A stretch of DNA of 64,000 nucleotides. Origin: Lachnospiraceae bacterium JLR.KK002 (GTDB lineage Bacteria > Bacillota > Clostridia > Lachnospirales > Lachnospiraceae). The position numbers and the translations under genes are program-made. Under the pieces are notes generated by a model that ran no database searches, was not told the origin of the DNA, and saw only the letters and a list, made by a program, of their open reading frames with translations. The stretch is from NCBI GenBank assembly GCA_036941025.1, contig JAYMNP010000001.1:3370501-3434500 (forward strand), given 5' to 3'. This document shows, piece by piece, positions 8,654-16,710 of the stretch (positions are counted from its first letter, which is position 1; the number at the start of each line of letters is the position of its first letter).

Positions 8654-10906
8654 TTATGCAGCTATCGGCTGCAATTCATTTTTTTTTCTCTTTTTATACC
8701 AGAGTACGATTCCCACCGTAGAGATACAGAGGATTACACCTGCAATCGGCCCGGTAGAAGTACCTGCCGTAAAAATCCACTGCTGTCCGATTCTTCCAAA
8801 CTGTGCTGAAATCTCCTTTAAATCTGTCTCATCCACACCCAGCTTTTTGGCAACCATGGGTAAATCCAGATAAAACTCCATTTCATCCTTTCCGTCTTTT
8901 CCCACTGTCATAATCATTTTGCCATACATCAAATCCATATCGTTCAGGTTGCTGATATTCGTTGAAGTATGCCATGCATCTCTGGAAGCAATATGGAATT
9001 CATATGTACCTTCCGGAAGTCCCAGTAACTGAGGATTCCAGTTGATATTTCCGGCTCCGTCTACCGCCACACACATGGGATAAAATGCCATATTCTGGTC
9101 ATAGGTTCCATTCTGCAAATCACTGCGGTTCTGGTTAAAAGCTATGGTGACAGCCGCTGTAAACTCTCCGCCGGCTTCGTCCAGATGCTGAGGCATGGTT
9201 GTCACCACATGGCCGTATAATTTACCATCACTTGAATACAGGGCGCCTTTCGCATCAATCTGATCTTCCTGAGATCCTGCAGTAGCATACTCAATGGTAC
9301 TGTGTCCGTAATCTTCCCAGTCCTCATAGTTACCGTCATAATTGATTCCGTTAAAAAGATTCTCCAGGTTATTTCCGCTGTCTTCCTGCAAATTCATAAT
9401 TCCGCTTATAAACGGTTCGCCCAGATACAGGCCAAAGGAAAGGCTTTCTTCATATTTCGGAAGCTGGTCTTTCGGAATAGCCAGTTCCCATTCATCTCCT
9501 ACATAAGATACCTGAGCGCCATTCACACCGTTCACTGCCGGTGCGGTAGTAAGCTGAATATCCGTCTCATAACCCAAATCTGAGGTAATGGCAAATTTAC
9601 CATTGGAATGGGTACCTGCGCCGGAAGCATTGCTGCTCTTTCCGTCTTTGATGTAAATATAGAACCAGTCTCCGTCATAAACTGCTGCAACCTGAGACAG
9701 ACATTCTTTATGAGCGTCATTGGGGCAGGAAGCCTCTGTTTTAGCCACTGCTGCCCAGTCGGAATAATCACCGTCAATGGTAATCCCCGCATAAACAGCC
9801 GGAACATCCACAACCACGGATTCTCCGTCCACCTGTTCAATATCACCGGAAGCTACGGAAGTTCCGCCAAAAGTAAGGGTAAATTCCGGACTCTGAAAAT
9901 AGCTGAGAGGCACTGCAAATTCCACCACGTAAGGTCCGGGATTATTTCCATGGGCACTGTTTTTTACCGCAACATCTGCTGCCACATCGCCCCAGTTTGC
10001 ATTCTTTACCGTAGCTCCGTCCTTCCCTGCATTTACAGAAAGAGCGCTGTTTGCACCTGCGGAACCGTCCGGATACTCAAACCGGAAAGCATTGCCGCTG
10101 CTGGCAAATCCATAATCCCATTCCGTTGAAGCAGTTCCGGTATAACTGAAATACATTGTGTTTCCATCAGGAGAATATGCAACTTTCCAGGAATCCACAT
10201 TGGAAGCGCCGGAGGAACGTGACGTCACCCCTGCCCAGTCGGACAGTTCTCCGTCAATATCAATCCTGCCGCCTACGGTGGTCAGGCTCTGTGCCGCAAC
10301 TGCTTCCAGATCTTCCTGTGCTTCGTTATTTTCCTCCGGAAGCACTGTTTTATCATCCTTATCTTTTACATCCTCGCTCTGATTCTTATCCTGGCTTTCC
10401 CCGGTCTGATCTTCTCCTTCTCCGGTCTGGCCTGCATCCGGATTCTGACCGGATGCGCCGCCTTCCGGTGCGGTATTTTCTGTTCCTGTGGAATTCGTAT
10501 TATCTGCCGGAGGGGTCTGTTCTGTTCCCTGGTTCCCTGTGATTCCGCCAGAATCCGTATTATCTGCCGGAGGGGTCTGTTCCGTTCCCTGGTCCCCTGT
10601 GGTTCCGCCGGAATCCGTATTATCTGCCGGAGGAGTCTGTTCGTTTACCTTGCTGTCTGCTGCCCCGGTATCACCATTCTCTGTTCCGGTTCCTGTATTC
10701 TCCGTACCGGAGCCTGTGCTGTCTGTTCCGGGATTATTATTCTCTGTCCCGGCTTTGCCGTCCGTTCCGGTACCGCCTGTCTGTCCTTCTGTCTGCTGAG
10801 ATGCCGTACCGCTGACTTCCGCTGCCGAAACAGGCATCCCCGATAACAGAAGCGATAAAGACATCAGGCCTGCCACAGTACCTCTGAAAATCTTTCTGGC
10901 TTTCAT
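8654..10906 (-). CDS. Surface protein with three CBM9-like modules and exosortase-type C-terminal tail
   Basis: The protein has 750 residues from the ATG at 10906, which has a strong GGGAGGAT ribosome site. A signal peptide (1-29, ending SAA) is followed by a Gly/Thr/Asn-rich linker with 20-residue repeats built on EQTPPADNTDSGG. Then come three modules starting IDGELSDW (217-224), IDGDYSDW (377-384) and YDGNYEDW (523-530), the signature of CBM9/DOMON-like sugar-binding domains. The end is STGP, a hydrophobic helix (about 722-738) and KKRKK. There is no LPxTG, so a classical sortase is unlikely. The tail resembles the Firmicu-CTERM signal that TIGRFAM links to XrtG. It is the best candidate substrate of the exosortase encoded downstream in the same operon. 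Confidence 0.8.
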   Translation of the reverse strand: MKARKIFRGTVAGLMSLSLLLSGMPVSAAEVSGTASQQTEGQTGGTGTDGKAGTENNNPGTDSTGSGTENTGTGTENGDTGAADSKVNEQTPPADNTDSGGTTGDQGTEQTPPADNTDSGGITGNQGTEQTPPADNTNSTGTENTAPEGGASGQNPDAGQTGEGEDQTGESQDKNQSEDVKDKDDKTVLPEENNEAQEDLEAVAAQSLTTVGGRIDIDGELSDWAGVTSRSSGASNVDSWKVAYSPDGNTMYFSYTGTASTEWDYGFASSGNAFRFEYPDGSAGANSALSVNAGKDGATVKNANWGDVAADVAVKNSAHGNNPGPYVVEFAVPLSYFQSPEFTLTFGGTSVASGDIEQVDGESVVVDVPAVYAGITIDGDYSDWAAVAKTEASCPNDAHKECLSQVAAVYDGDWFYIYIKDGKSSNASGAGTHSNGKFAITSDLGYETDIQLTTAPAVNGVNGAQVSYVGDEWELAIPKDQLPKYEESLSFGLYLGEPFISGIMNLQEDSGNNLENLFNGINYDGNYEDWEDYGHSTIEYATAGSQEDQIDAKGALYSSDGKLYGHVVTTMPQHLDEAGGEFTAAVTIAFNQNRSDLQNGTYDQNMAFYPMCVAVDGAGNINWNPQLLGLPEGTYEFHIASRDAWHTSTNISNLNDMDLMYGKMIMTVGKDGKDEMEFYLDLPMVAKKLGVDETDLKEISAQFGRIGQQWIFTAGTSTGPIAGVILCISTVGIVLWYKKRKKNELQPIAA
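10497..10650. repeat. 60-bp tandem repeat inside surface protein gene
   Basis: The string TATCTGCCGGAGG recurs at 10501, 10561 and 10621, exactly 60 bp apart, with only a few substitutions between copies. It encodes the 20-residue PPADN-containing linker repeat. Copy number may vary by slippage, which would change the linker length without breaking the frame. Confidence 0.9.
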
Positions 10907-10943
10907 AAAAATCCTCCCTTGCAATTGTTCCATTGACTCAGTG

Positions 10944-11297
10944 TTAAAATGTTTCTTCGACTATCGCATAAATGCGCAGAGGCGTTTCGCTGATTTCAAA
11001 ACGGGCAAATTTCCAATGCTGCTCTTCCAATGCGTGCTTTACTTTTACATAAAACACCTCGCCCAAATGCTCAATGCTGGTATCCCCTTCAAATTCCGGA
11101 AACTCGTTTAAATATTTATACTGATAAGGCCCAAAAACCTCTTCCAGAATGGAATTCATGCTGGCAAATTCCAGAAAATCTTCTTCCATCTGCCTTGCCA
11201 CAATTTCAATCTCAATCAGATGCTGGTGCTTGTGCTCTATCTTCCCGTCAAAACTGTGCTGCATACATAAACGATACTTTAAACGATGGTATTTCAT
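10944..11297 (-). CDS. Small PTPS-like zinc protein, first gene of xrtG operon
   Basis: The 117 residues span a compact PTPS fold: His14 in CMQHSF, then His24 and His26 in HKHQHLIEIEI, matching the His...HxH zinc triad of 6-pyruvoyl-tetrahydropterin synthase and QueD. It is shorter than the second PTPS-like protein of the operon (2674-3156) and differs from it clearly, so the two are not a recent duplication. It follows the predicted operon promoter by about 60 bp; its ribosome site is weak. Two members of one family in a single operon suggest different partners or a heteromer. Function unknown; the zinc site is inferred from residue spacing. Confidence 0.7.
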   Translation of the reverse strand: MKYHRLKYRLCMQHSFDGKIEHKHQHLIEIEIVARQMEEDFLEFASMNSILEEVFGPYQYKYLNEFPEFEGDTSIEHLGEVFYVKVKHALEEQHWKFARFEISETPLRIYAIVEETF

Positions 11298-11369
11298 CCG
11301 ATTCTACCTGCCCATACTCGTAGTTCTGCCTGCTGCCATGTACCCCCAGGGTACATTAATTATGCATAT

Positions 11370-11397
11370 ATTATATCACCTATATTATTTTTTTCAA
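11370..11397 (-). promoter_or_regulatory. Sigma-A promoter of the xrtG operon
   Basis: On the minus strand TTGAAA (11392-11397) and TATAAT (11370-11375) are separated by 16 bp. The first operon gene starts at 11297, giving a leader of about 65 nt. No other good promoter was seen between the eight genes. Confidence 0.7.
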
Positions 11398-11486
11398 TCC
11401 CAATATAACTCAAATCTTTCCCATTTTTACGATATTCGTCAGACATTTTCCAGGTTTTGTAAAAAAGAATGCGTATAGCGCATTCT

Positions 11487-11608
11487 CCGCGCGCGAGCGG
11501 ATTGCCTGGCAATAAACTTCATCTCCGCGAGCTGCGCATAATTGTTCCTATCTTATAGGAAATTCATACACCTTAACACATCGCAGTAACACGGTATTTC
11601 CCATAAGA
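11487..11608. repeat. Dispersed structured repeat, copy A
   Basis: This copy shares long identical stretches with 24107-24237, for example GCGCGAGCGGATTGCCTGGC and TCTCCGCGAGCTGCGCAT, and the pair TCTTATAGGAAAT/ATTTCC-ATAAGA. It can fold into two parts: a GC-rich stem-loop with an inner ATTGCC/GGCAAT hairpin, and a longer stem from the TTATAGGAAAT arms. It lies between the divergent xrtG promoter and the rpsR terminator. It could be a small mobile element or a structured RNA. Confidence 0.75.
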
Positions 11609-11610
11609 CA

Positions 11611-11640
11611 AAAAAACCAGCCATCCGAAGATGGCTGGTC
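11611..11640 (-). terminator. Terminator of rpsF-ssb-rpsR operon
   Basis: A 10-bp perfect stem, ACCAGCCATC (11616-11625) with GATGGCTGGT (11630-11639), closes a CGAA/TTCG tetraloop and is followed on the minus strand by a run of T. It lies 40 bp after the rpsR stop. Confidence 0.92.
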
Positions 11641-11680
11641 ATTTCCGCAATTCCTGTCAGACAAAATCTGTTTTCAGAAC

Positions 11681-11944
11681 TTAATCTGTAACATAAGGCA
11701 TTAAGGAGATATGTCTTGCTCTCTTGATGGCAACGGTAAGAGCTCTCTGGTGCTTTGCACAGTTGCCGGTGATTCTTCTGGGAAGAATCTTTCCTCTTTC
11801 AGAAATATATCTCTTTAACTTGTTGGTATCTTTATAATCAATCACGTTGTCTTTTCCGCAAAATACGCAAACCTTCTTTCTTCTGCGCATTCCGCCTCTC
11901 CGCTTCATGGGAGCATCGCCTCTGTCTGTTTTATTATAAGCCAT
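11681..11944 (-). CDS. rpsR: 30S ribosomal protein S18
   Basis: The 87-residue product starting MAYNKTD has the S18 core: RRKKVCVFC, the [17 protein letters not shown] segment and the C-terminal [11 protein letters not shown]18 binds the platform of the small ribosomal subunit next to S6. The ATG at 11944 is 8 bp from AGGAGG; the in-frame ATG at 11950 is too close to it. It is the last gene of the conserved rpsF-ssb-rpsR operon and is followed by a strong terminator. The CVFC pair and nearby Cys hint at the zinc-containing form of S18 in some bacteria, though this was not verified. Confidence 0.97.
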   Translation of the reverse strand: MAYNKTDRGDAPMKRRGGMRRRKKVCVFCGKDNVIDYKDTNKLKRYISERGKILPRRITGNCAKHQRALTVAIKRARHISLMPYVTD

Positions 11945-11961
11945 TTTCATTACCTCCTGTT

Positions 11962-12405
11962 CTAATTAAATGGCAGCTCTTCGTCTATCCCGTCGGGAAT
12001 ATTCATAAAACCATCTCCGACTGCCGCGCTGGGGGCGGGTCTTCCGACCGGCTGGTATCCGCCTGCCTGTCCTTCACTTGCAGCCTTGCTCTCTGCAAAT
12101 TCCTGCTCCTCCACCACAACATCCGTGGTATACACTCTCTGTCCGTCCTGATTGGTGTAGCTTCCGGTCTGAATCCTTCCGGTTATGGCAATCTTGGTTC
12201 CCTTATGGAAATATTTTTCTGCAAATTCACCGCTTCTGCCAAAGGCAACACAATTGATAAAATCTGCGGTCTGCTGGTCACTGTCACGCTTAAATCTTCT
12301 GTCTACAGCCAGTGTATATCTTGCAACTGCCGTTGCCTGCTCACCCTGTGAGTAACGGACTTCCGGATCTCTGGTCAGTCTGCCCATCAGTATTACTTTA
12401 TTCAT
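11962..12405 (-). CDS. ssb: Single-stranded DNA-binding protein
   Basis: The 147-residue protein opens with [19 protein letters not shown] and has the OB-fold core ([21 protein letters not shown], then [13 protein letters not shown]). A flexible linker leads to the acidic tail DEELPFN, whose last residues bind replication and repair partners. SSB coats single-stranded DNA during replication, recombination and repair. Its place between rpsF and rpsR is the standard Firmicute arrangement and marks it as the housekeeping copy. Confidence 0.97.
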   Translation of the reverse strand: MNKVILMGRLTRDPEVRYSQGEQATAVARYTLAVDRRFKRDSDQQTADFINCVAFGRSGEFAEKYFHKGTKIAITGRIQTGSYTNQDGQRVYTTDVVVEEQEFAESKAASEGQAGGYQPVGRPAPSAAVGDGFMNIPDGIDEELPFN

Positions 12406-12422
12406 CTGATCTCCTCTTTGTA

Positions 12423-12719
12423 TTACGCTTCATCCTGTCTAACGCATAAGAAACGCAGTACATTGTCCAGAATACGCACACGTTTTTCGATTTCTGCCGG
12501 ACAATCTGCGTTTGCATCGAACTGAATAAAGTAGTAGAAACCTTCTCTCATTTTCTGAATCTCGTAAGCCAGTCTTTTCTTACCCCATTCATCCACGTTG
12601 GTTATCGTACCGCCGAATCTGGTAATGTATTCTTTTGCTTTCTCTACCACTGCGGCTCTTTCTTCATCTTCGATTTTTGCATTAACAACAAGCGCTAATT
12701 CATATTTGTTCATGCTCAT
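12423..12719 (-). CDS. rpsF: 30S ribosomal protein S6
   Basis: The product starts MSMNKYELALVVNAKIEDE and has the S6 ferredoxin-like core, with EEWGKKRLAYEIQ-like and FYYFIQFDA segments, about 98 residues. The start was set at ATG 12719, just behind an AAGGAGG site; ATG 12713 is equally possible because the spacing is 4 or 10 bp. A longer open frame to 12764 has no ribosome site. S6 pairs with S18 on the small subunit, which explains the shared operon. Confidence 0.95.
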   Translation of the reverse strand: MSMNKYELALVVNAKIEDEERAAVVEKAKEYITRFGGTITNVDEWGKKRLAYEIQKMREGFYYFIQFDANADCPAEIEKRVRILDNVLRFLCVRQDEA

Positions 12720-12803
12720 CGTACCTCCTTCTGGTCTCCGGCCCTCAGTCTGCGCTGAGAGCAAGGATAAACTGTTATATCACGAATTAATATCATAACA
12801 CAA

Positions 12804-13832
12804 TCAATGTTGATTTTCAAGGACTTTGTCTAAAAATCTTTCGATTGTCCCATAATATGTATCGGGCTCCTTATCCTGCGTCTGTCCGTGCCCGGCGTCC
12901 TCCACAATCAGCAGTTCTTTCGGACATTCTGCTTCCTCGTATAAATCCTTCGCCATCTGAACGGAAATCATGGCGTCAGAACTTCCATGAATAAACAAAA
13001 TGGGAATCCTGCTTTTTCGGACTGCTTTAAGGGCGGAAGCGTCTTTCAGGTTGTAGCCGCCCCGCAGCCGGAGAGCCAGGCAGGCCGAATCCACCAGCGG
13101 AAATGCCGGCAGATTGAACCATTCTCTGATTTTCTCCCCAAACATGCTGTAAGCATCCGTATAGGAAGAATCGGAAATCACAGCACGAACCTGTTCCGGC
13201 AAATCTTTTTTCCCCGCCATCATCAGGGCTGCGGCCGCTCCCATGGACTGGCCGTGAAGTACAATCTGAGCCTGGTTGTTCTGAGCCAGAATCTCATCCA
13301 GCCAGAGCATACAGTCAGAAGCATCCGTCCATCCCATACCGATAAAATCCCCTTCGCTCTCTCCCTGACACCGCAAATCCGGCACTACCACATGATAGCC
13401 CTGCTGGTGATACCAGTACGCAAAGGGATACATTTCTTCTTTCCAGCCAGTGTATCCATGAAGGAGCAGTACCCATTTATGACTTTCTCTGTCATTGCTT
13501 TCTCCTGCCGGAAATTCTTCTGCAATCAACCTGTATCCATCCTCCGTTTCCACAGAAAGTTTCCTGTGTTTTGCCGTTTCAAGCCATGTCCTGGTCTCCT
13601 CCAGCGCTTTCTGCCTGTTTCCCTGAATATCTGAAGTCTGTACCTGAGCCGCATAGCTTTCTTCCGTAATCCGCTCAAATGCTTCCAGCTTTTCCATAAA
13701 GGAGGGTACCAGCGCGGCGCTTACCAGAACATTGACCAGAAGGATATAAAGGAACAGCAGCAGGGGCAGGGTAAGTCCTGCTGCCCTGGCAGCTTTTTTC
13801 CTGTTTTTCTTCTCTTTCATAAATTTTTTCAT
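12804..13832 (-). CDS. Membrane-anchored alpha/beta hydrolase
   Basis: The protein has 342 residues. A basic N-terminus and one membrane helix (about 19-42) place the enzyme outside the membrane. The hydrolase domain has the oxyanion loop LLHGYTGW, a nucleophile elbow GQSMG, an acid Asp in HGSSDAMI and a His in DAGHGQ, so the Ser-Asp-His triad is complete. It resembles the YqkD/BAAT-like family of Firmicute serine hydrolases with a peptidase_S9 or DUF1749-like look. The substrate is unknown. It is monocistronic as far as can be seen. The start ATG at 13832 has a modest GGGAAC ribosome site; a second ATG is four codons on. Confidence 0.85.
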   Translation of the reverse strand: MKKFMKEKKNRKKAARAAGLTLPLLLFLYILLVNVLVSAALVPSFMEKLEAFERITEESYAAQVQTSDIQGNRQKALEETRTWLETAKHRKLSVETEDGYRLIAEEFPAGESNDRESHKWVLLLHGYTGWKEEMYPFAYWYHQQGYHVVVPDLRCQGESEGDFIGMGWTDASDCMLWLDEILAQNNQAQIVLHGQSMGAAAALMMAGKKDLPEQVRAVISDSSYTDAYSMFGEKIREWFNLPAFPLVDSACLALRLRGGYNLKDASALKAVRKSRIPILFIHGSSDAMISVQMAKDLYEEAECPKELLIVEDAGHGQTQDKEPDTYYGTIERFLDKVLENQH

Positions 13833-13892
13833 TCTCTTTTGTTCCCGACTGCGTTCTTAAGATTAAGTAATGCCATATTCCCTTTACCATAT

Positions 13893-14180
13893 ACAGGCAA
13901 TTGCGAAACTCAATAATTGTACTGATTTCATGTACAATTCAGAAGATTTGAATATAAATATTTTTTCATGCGAAAGGTGAGAAATGCATTTCAGCACCAT
14001 GGAGGTAAGACTCAGATAACCATGGAGGCCTTTGCTGAACATGGTTATCTGCAGTCGGAGGCTTACCGGAATGTCCGGTGCGTCCGGCATTTCGGCCTTT
14101 TGTATGAGGAAAATATTTAAGAGAAACTGTTGCAGTTGTACATGAAACTTTGATAATCAGATAGTTTCGCAATCACCTGT
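13893..14180. repeat. Foldback MITE, copy 1 (IS1182-like ends)
   Basis: The 288-bp element starts ACAGGCAATTGCGAAAC and ends GTTTCGCAATCACCTGT. The left and right halves are imperfect inverted repeats throughout, including TTTCATGTACAA and its complement, and the centre carries an extra hairpin (AGATAACCATG...CATGGTTATCT). A near-identical 8-bp flank (TACCATAT/TATCATAT) may be the target duplication. A second copy is at 22980-23266, and the ends match the IS1182-type insertion at 44677-46435. Confidence 0.85.
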
Positions 14181-14193
14181 TATCATATACTAT

Positions 14194-14222
14194 GAAAGAA
14201 GCTGTCACAAAACAGCCCTTTT
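14194..14222 (-). terminator. Terminator after DUF951 gene
   Basis: GCTGT (14201-14205) pairs with ACAGC (14212-14216), and on the minus strand the hairpin is followed by TTCTTT. It lies about 55 bp after the stop of the DUF951 gene. The GGGCTGT...ACAGC sequence resembles the arms at 382-477. Confidence 0.5.
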
Positions 14223-14276
14223 AAACTATTATACAGCATATAACCGTAATTTACATCCGGAAAAAAATACCTGTTT

Positions 14277-14471
14277 CTATTCTTCTGCCTGCTTCCGGAT
14301 TCCTCTGGTATTTTTCTCCACCAGTTTTCTGGCCATCATCACCTGATGGCCGCATCCCAGGCATTTCAGGCGGAAATCCGCTCCTGTCCGCAGCACTTCC
14401 CATTCCTGGCTGCCGCAGGGATGCTGCTTTTTCAGACGGACAATATCGCCCACTTCAAATGGTATCGGCAT
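14277..14471 (-). CDS. DUF951 family small protein
   Basis: The 64-residue protein has the full DUF951 signature: VGDIVRLKKQHPCGS, EWEVLRTGADFRLKC and CLGCGHQV. The conserved Cys residues (HPCG, KCLGC) suggest a small zinc-binding domain. DUF951 proteins are widespread in Firmicutes and often lie next to chromosome-segregation or translation genes; their function is not known. It lies 18 bp after the sirtuin gene on the same strand and is probably co-transcribed with it. Its own ribosome site is AGGAGGAACG. Confidence 0.93.
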   Translation of the reverse strand: MPIPFEVGDIVRLKKQHPCGSQEWEVLRTGADFRLKCLGCGHQVMMARKLVEKNTRGIRKQAEE

Positions 14472-14489
14472 ATACGTTCCTCCTGATTC

Positions 14490-15230
14490 TCAGACTGTAA
14501 TTTTCCCGAACAGTTCTCCGATGCTCTCCTGCAGAACAAGATCTGCCATACTGTCCCTGGGTGTGGAGGTTTTGTTGACCAGCACCAGTTTGTTTCCCCG
14601 ATAATAATCCACCAGCCCTGCCGCCGGATATACGGCCAGAGAAGTTCCGCCGATAATCAGCATATCTGCCTGGCTGATATAGTATACCGCCTCCTGTATG
14701 ATCTGATTGTCCAGCCCTTCCTCATACAGTACCACATCCGGTTTGATTTCTCCGCCGCACTCCTCACAATGGGGCACGCCTTCACTGTTCAGCATGTAAG
14801 AAGCATCATAGAGATGGCGGCAGGATTCACAGTAATTCCGGTGAACGCTTCCGTGAAGTTCCAGCACTTTCTTACTCCCCGCAAGCTGATGAAGACCGTC
14901 AATATTCTGAGTAATCACGGCTTTTACCTTTCCGGCGGCTTCCAGCTCCGCCAGCTTCTTATGGGCCATATTGGGCTCTGCATCCAGGCACAGCATTTTA
15001 TTCCGGTAAAACCGATAGAATTCTTCCGGGTTCTTCCGGTAAAAGGTATGGCTTAATATGGTTTCCGGCGGATAGTCGTACTGCTGGTTGTACAGTCCGT
15101 CCACACTGCGGAAATCCGGAATTCCGCTTTCTGTGGAAACGCCTGCGCCGCCGAAAAATACAATGTTGTCCGACTGTTTTACCATGTCCAGAAATTTTGC
15201 TGTTTTTTCTTCTCTGTTCTGATTTCCCAT
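14490..15230 (-). CDS. cobB: NAD-dependent protein deacylase, Sir2 family
   Basis: The 246-residue protein has all sirtuin motifs: GGAGVSTESGIPDFRS for NAD binding, TQNIDGLH, the catalytic His in ELHGSVHRNYC, and two zinc CxxC pairs (YCESC and HCEEC). Sirtuins remove acetyl or longer acyl groups from lysines using NAD and release nicotinamide and O-acyl-ADP-ribose. The length is typical of the bacterial class. It precedes the DUF951 gene and probably forms a two-gene unit. Confidence 0.95.
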   Translation of the reverse strand: MGNQNREEKTAKFLDMVKQSDNIVFFGGAGVSTESGIPDFRSVDGLYNQQYDYPPETILSHTFYRKNPEEFYRFYRNKMLCLDAEPNMAHKKLAELEAAGKVKAVITQNIDGLHQLAGSKKVLELHGSVHRNYCESCRHLYDASYMLNSEGVPHCEECGGEIKPDVVLYEEGLDNQIIQEAVYYISQADMLIIGGTSLAVYPAAGLVDYYRGNKLVLVNKTSTPRDSMADLVLQESIGELFGKITV

Positions 15231-15391
15231 GCTGAATCCTCCCTTTTTATTATCTAAATTGTTGAATAGGTTCTTCCGGAATTATCATCCCCTGCTTTTA
15301 TCAGCAATATCCATTTTCTCCTCTTCCGTACTTTTCTAATCCTTATGTATAATGTATTTATTGTATCACATCTTCTTACAACTGTCATTAA

Positions 15392-15437
15392 TTTCAAAAC
15401 CGCCGGAAACAGACATCTGAACCATTCTGTTTCCGGC
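15392..15437 (-). terminator. Terminator of MacAB-like efflux operon
   Basis: GCCGGAAACAG (15402-15412) pairs perfectly with CTGTTTCCGGC (15427-15437); on the minus strand the stem is followed by GGTTTTGAA. It lies just after the permease stop at 15453. Confidence 0.75.
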
Positions 15438-15452
15438 AGCTCTTTTCCACTG

Positions 15453-16688
15453 TCAGTTTCTCCGCAGGGCCTCAATGGGACTCAGCTTCGCCGCCTTTCT
15501 GGCAGGATATATACCGAAAAACACACCGATTCCGCAGGAAAACAGTGTTGCTCCCAGAACAGTGGTGGCTTTCAGGCCGGGGTGTATGGTACTTCCCATG
15601 GAAGCACTCATCAGGGCACAGGCACCCACAGCCCCCAGCATTCCCAGCAGAATCCCGATAATTCCGCCCACAATCGTAAGGATTGCCGCTTCCGCAAGGA
15701 ACTGCATTAAGATAGAAGATGTTTTGGCCCCCAGAGATTTGCGGATTCCGATTTCTCTGGTACGCTCCGTCACAGAAACCAGCATAATGTTCATAACGCC
15801 GATTCCTCCTACAATCAGGGATATGGCCGCCACACAGGAAATAAATGTGGTGACAATCCCCAGCACCCCGTTTAATTCCGCTATCATATCCTGAAAGCTC
15901 TGAATCTGGTAATATTCCTCTCCGGCGCACTGATGTCTTGTTTCCAGCAGATGTATAATATCTTTTGCCACCTGTTCTCCGCTGGCCGATTCCCCCGCAA
16001 ACACGGTGGCGGAATAAAAGGAATCGCTTTCCCAGCCAAAATTTTCAAATGATGTATAGGGCACATCCAGGGACACCGGCATTCCCTCATAGGTATAGCT
16101 GACAAATCCGCTGTTTTCCTTCTGCTGCATAACGCCTGCAATGCGGTAACTGCCTGTCATGCCATTGATGGTCAGATCAATGTCCATGCCCACCACATCA
16201 TCGGAGCCAAAAAGACGTTTTGCATCTTTATCCGTAATGGCGCAGACCATGCTGCCCTCCTCCACATCTGCCTCTGTGAAATAGGCGCCTCGCTTCATAT
16301 TGTAATTCACGGCTTTCTGCATGGCCTCGGTTCCGCCGCTTAACTGTACGGTAAATTCCCCTTTTCCGGTAGCAGTGGTACCTGAAGCGCTGTCATTGGG
16401 GGTTACACCGTCCACTCCCTCCACCTGCTCCTCCAGGGCCTTCAAATCCTCCGGAGTAATCCATTCTTCTGCCTCCGCAGCGTCCTCACTGCAGTACACG
16501 CTAATCTGGCCGGCGCCAAGGTCAGCCACCTCGGAATTCATGGCATTGGCAGTTCCGTCTCCCACAGCCATTACCATAATGACCGAGGCAATTCCGATAA
16601 TAATACCCAGCATGGTCAGAAAGGAACGTCCTTTGTTGGCAGTAATATTCTTAAATGCCATTTTTATATATTCCGTCATATTTCCCAT
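15453..16688 (-). CDS. MacB-type ABC transporter permease
   Basis: The 411-residue protein has an N-terminal helix (about 20-43) with RSFLTMLGIIIGIASVIMV, a large extracytoplasmic MacB core domain, and three C-terminal helices with the FtsX-like ISLIVGGIGVMNIMLVSVTERTREIG region. MacB-type permeases work as mechanotransmitters that drive export of peptides, toxins or antibiotics with a separate adaptor. The ATPase and the adaptor are encoded just upstream, in the order ATPase, adaptor, permease. There is no outer-membrane partner, as expected for a Gram-positive. Confidence 0.93.
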   Translation of the reverse strand: MGNMTEYIKMAFKNITANKGRSFLTMLGIIIGIASVIMVMAVGDGTANAMNSEVADLGAGQISVYCSEDAAEAEEWITPEDLKALEEQVEGVDGVTPNDSASGTTATGKGEFTVQLSGGTEAMQKAVNYNMKRGAYFTEADVEEGSMVCAITDKDAKRLFGSDDVVGMDIDLTINGMTGSYRIAGVMQQKENSGFVSYTYEGMPVSLDVPYTSFENFGWESDSFYSATVFAGESASGEQVAKDIIHLLETRHQCAGEEYYQIQSFQDMIAELNGVLGIVTTFISCVAAISLIVGGIGVMNIMLVSVTERTREIGIRKSLGAKTSSILMQFLAEAAILTIVGGIIGILLGMLGAVGACALMSASMGSTIHPGLKATTVLGATLFSCGIGVFFGIYPARKAAKLSPIEALRRN

Positions 16689-16710
16689 TATAATACCTCA
16701 AGACTTTCCA

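Noticed and set aside
8654..8770. Classical LPxTG sortase signal on the surface protein
   Set aside because: The C-terminus has STGP before the helix but no LPxTG-like pentapeptide, so an exosortase-type signal fits better.
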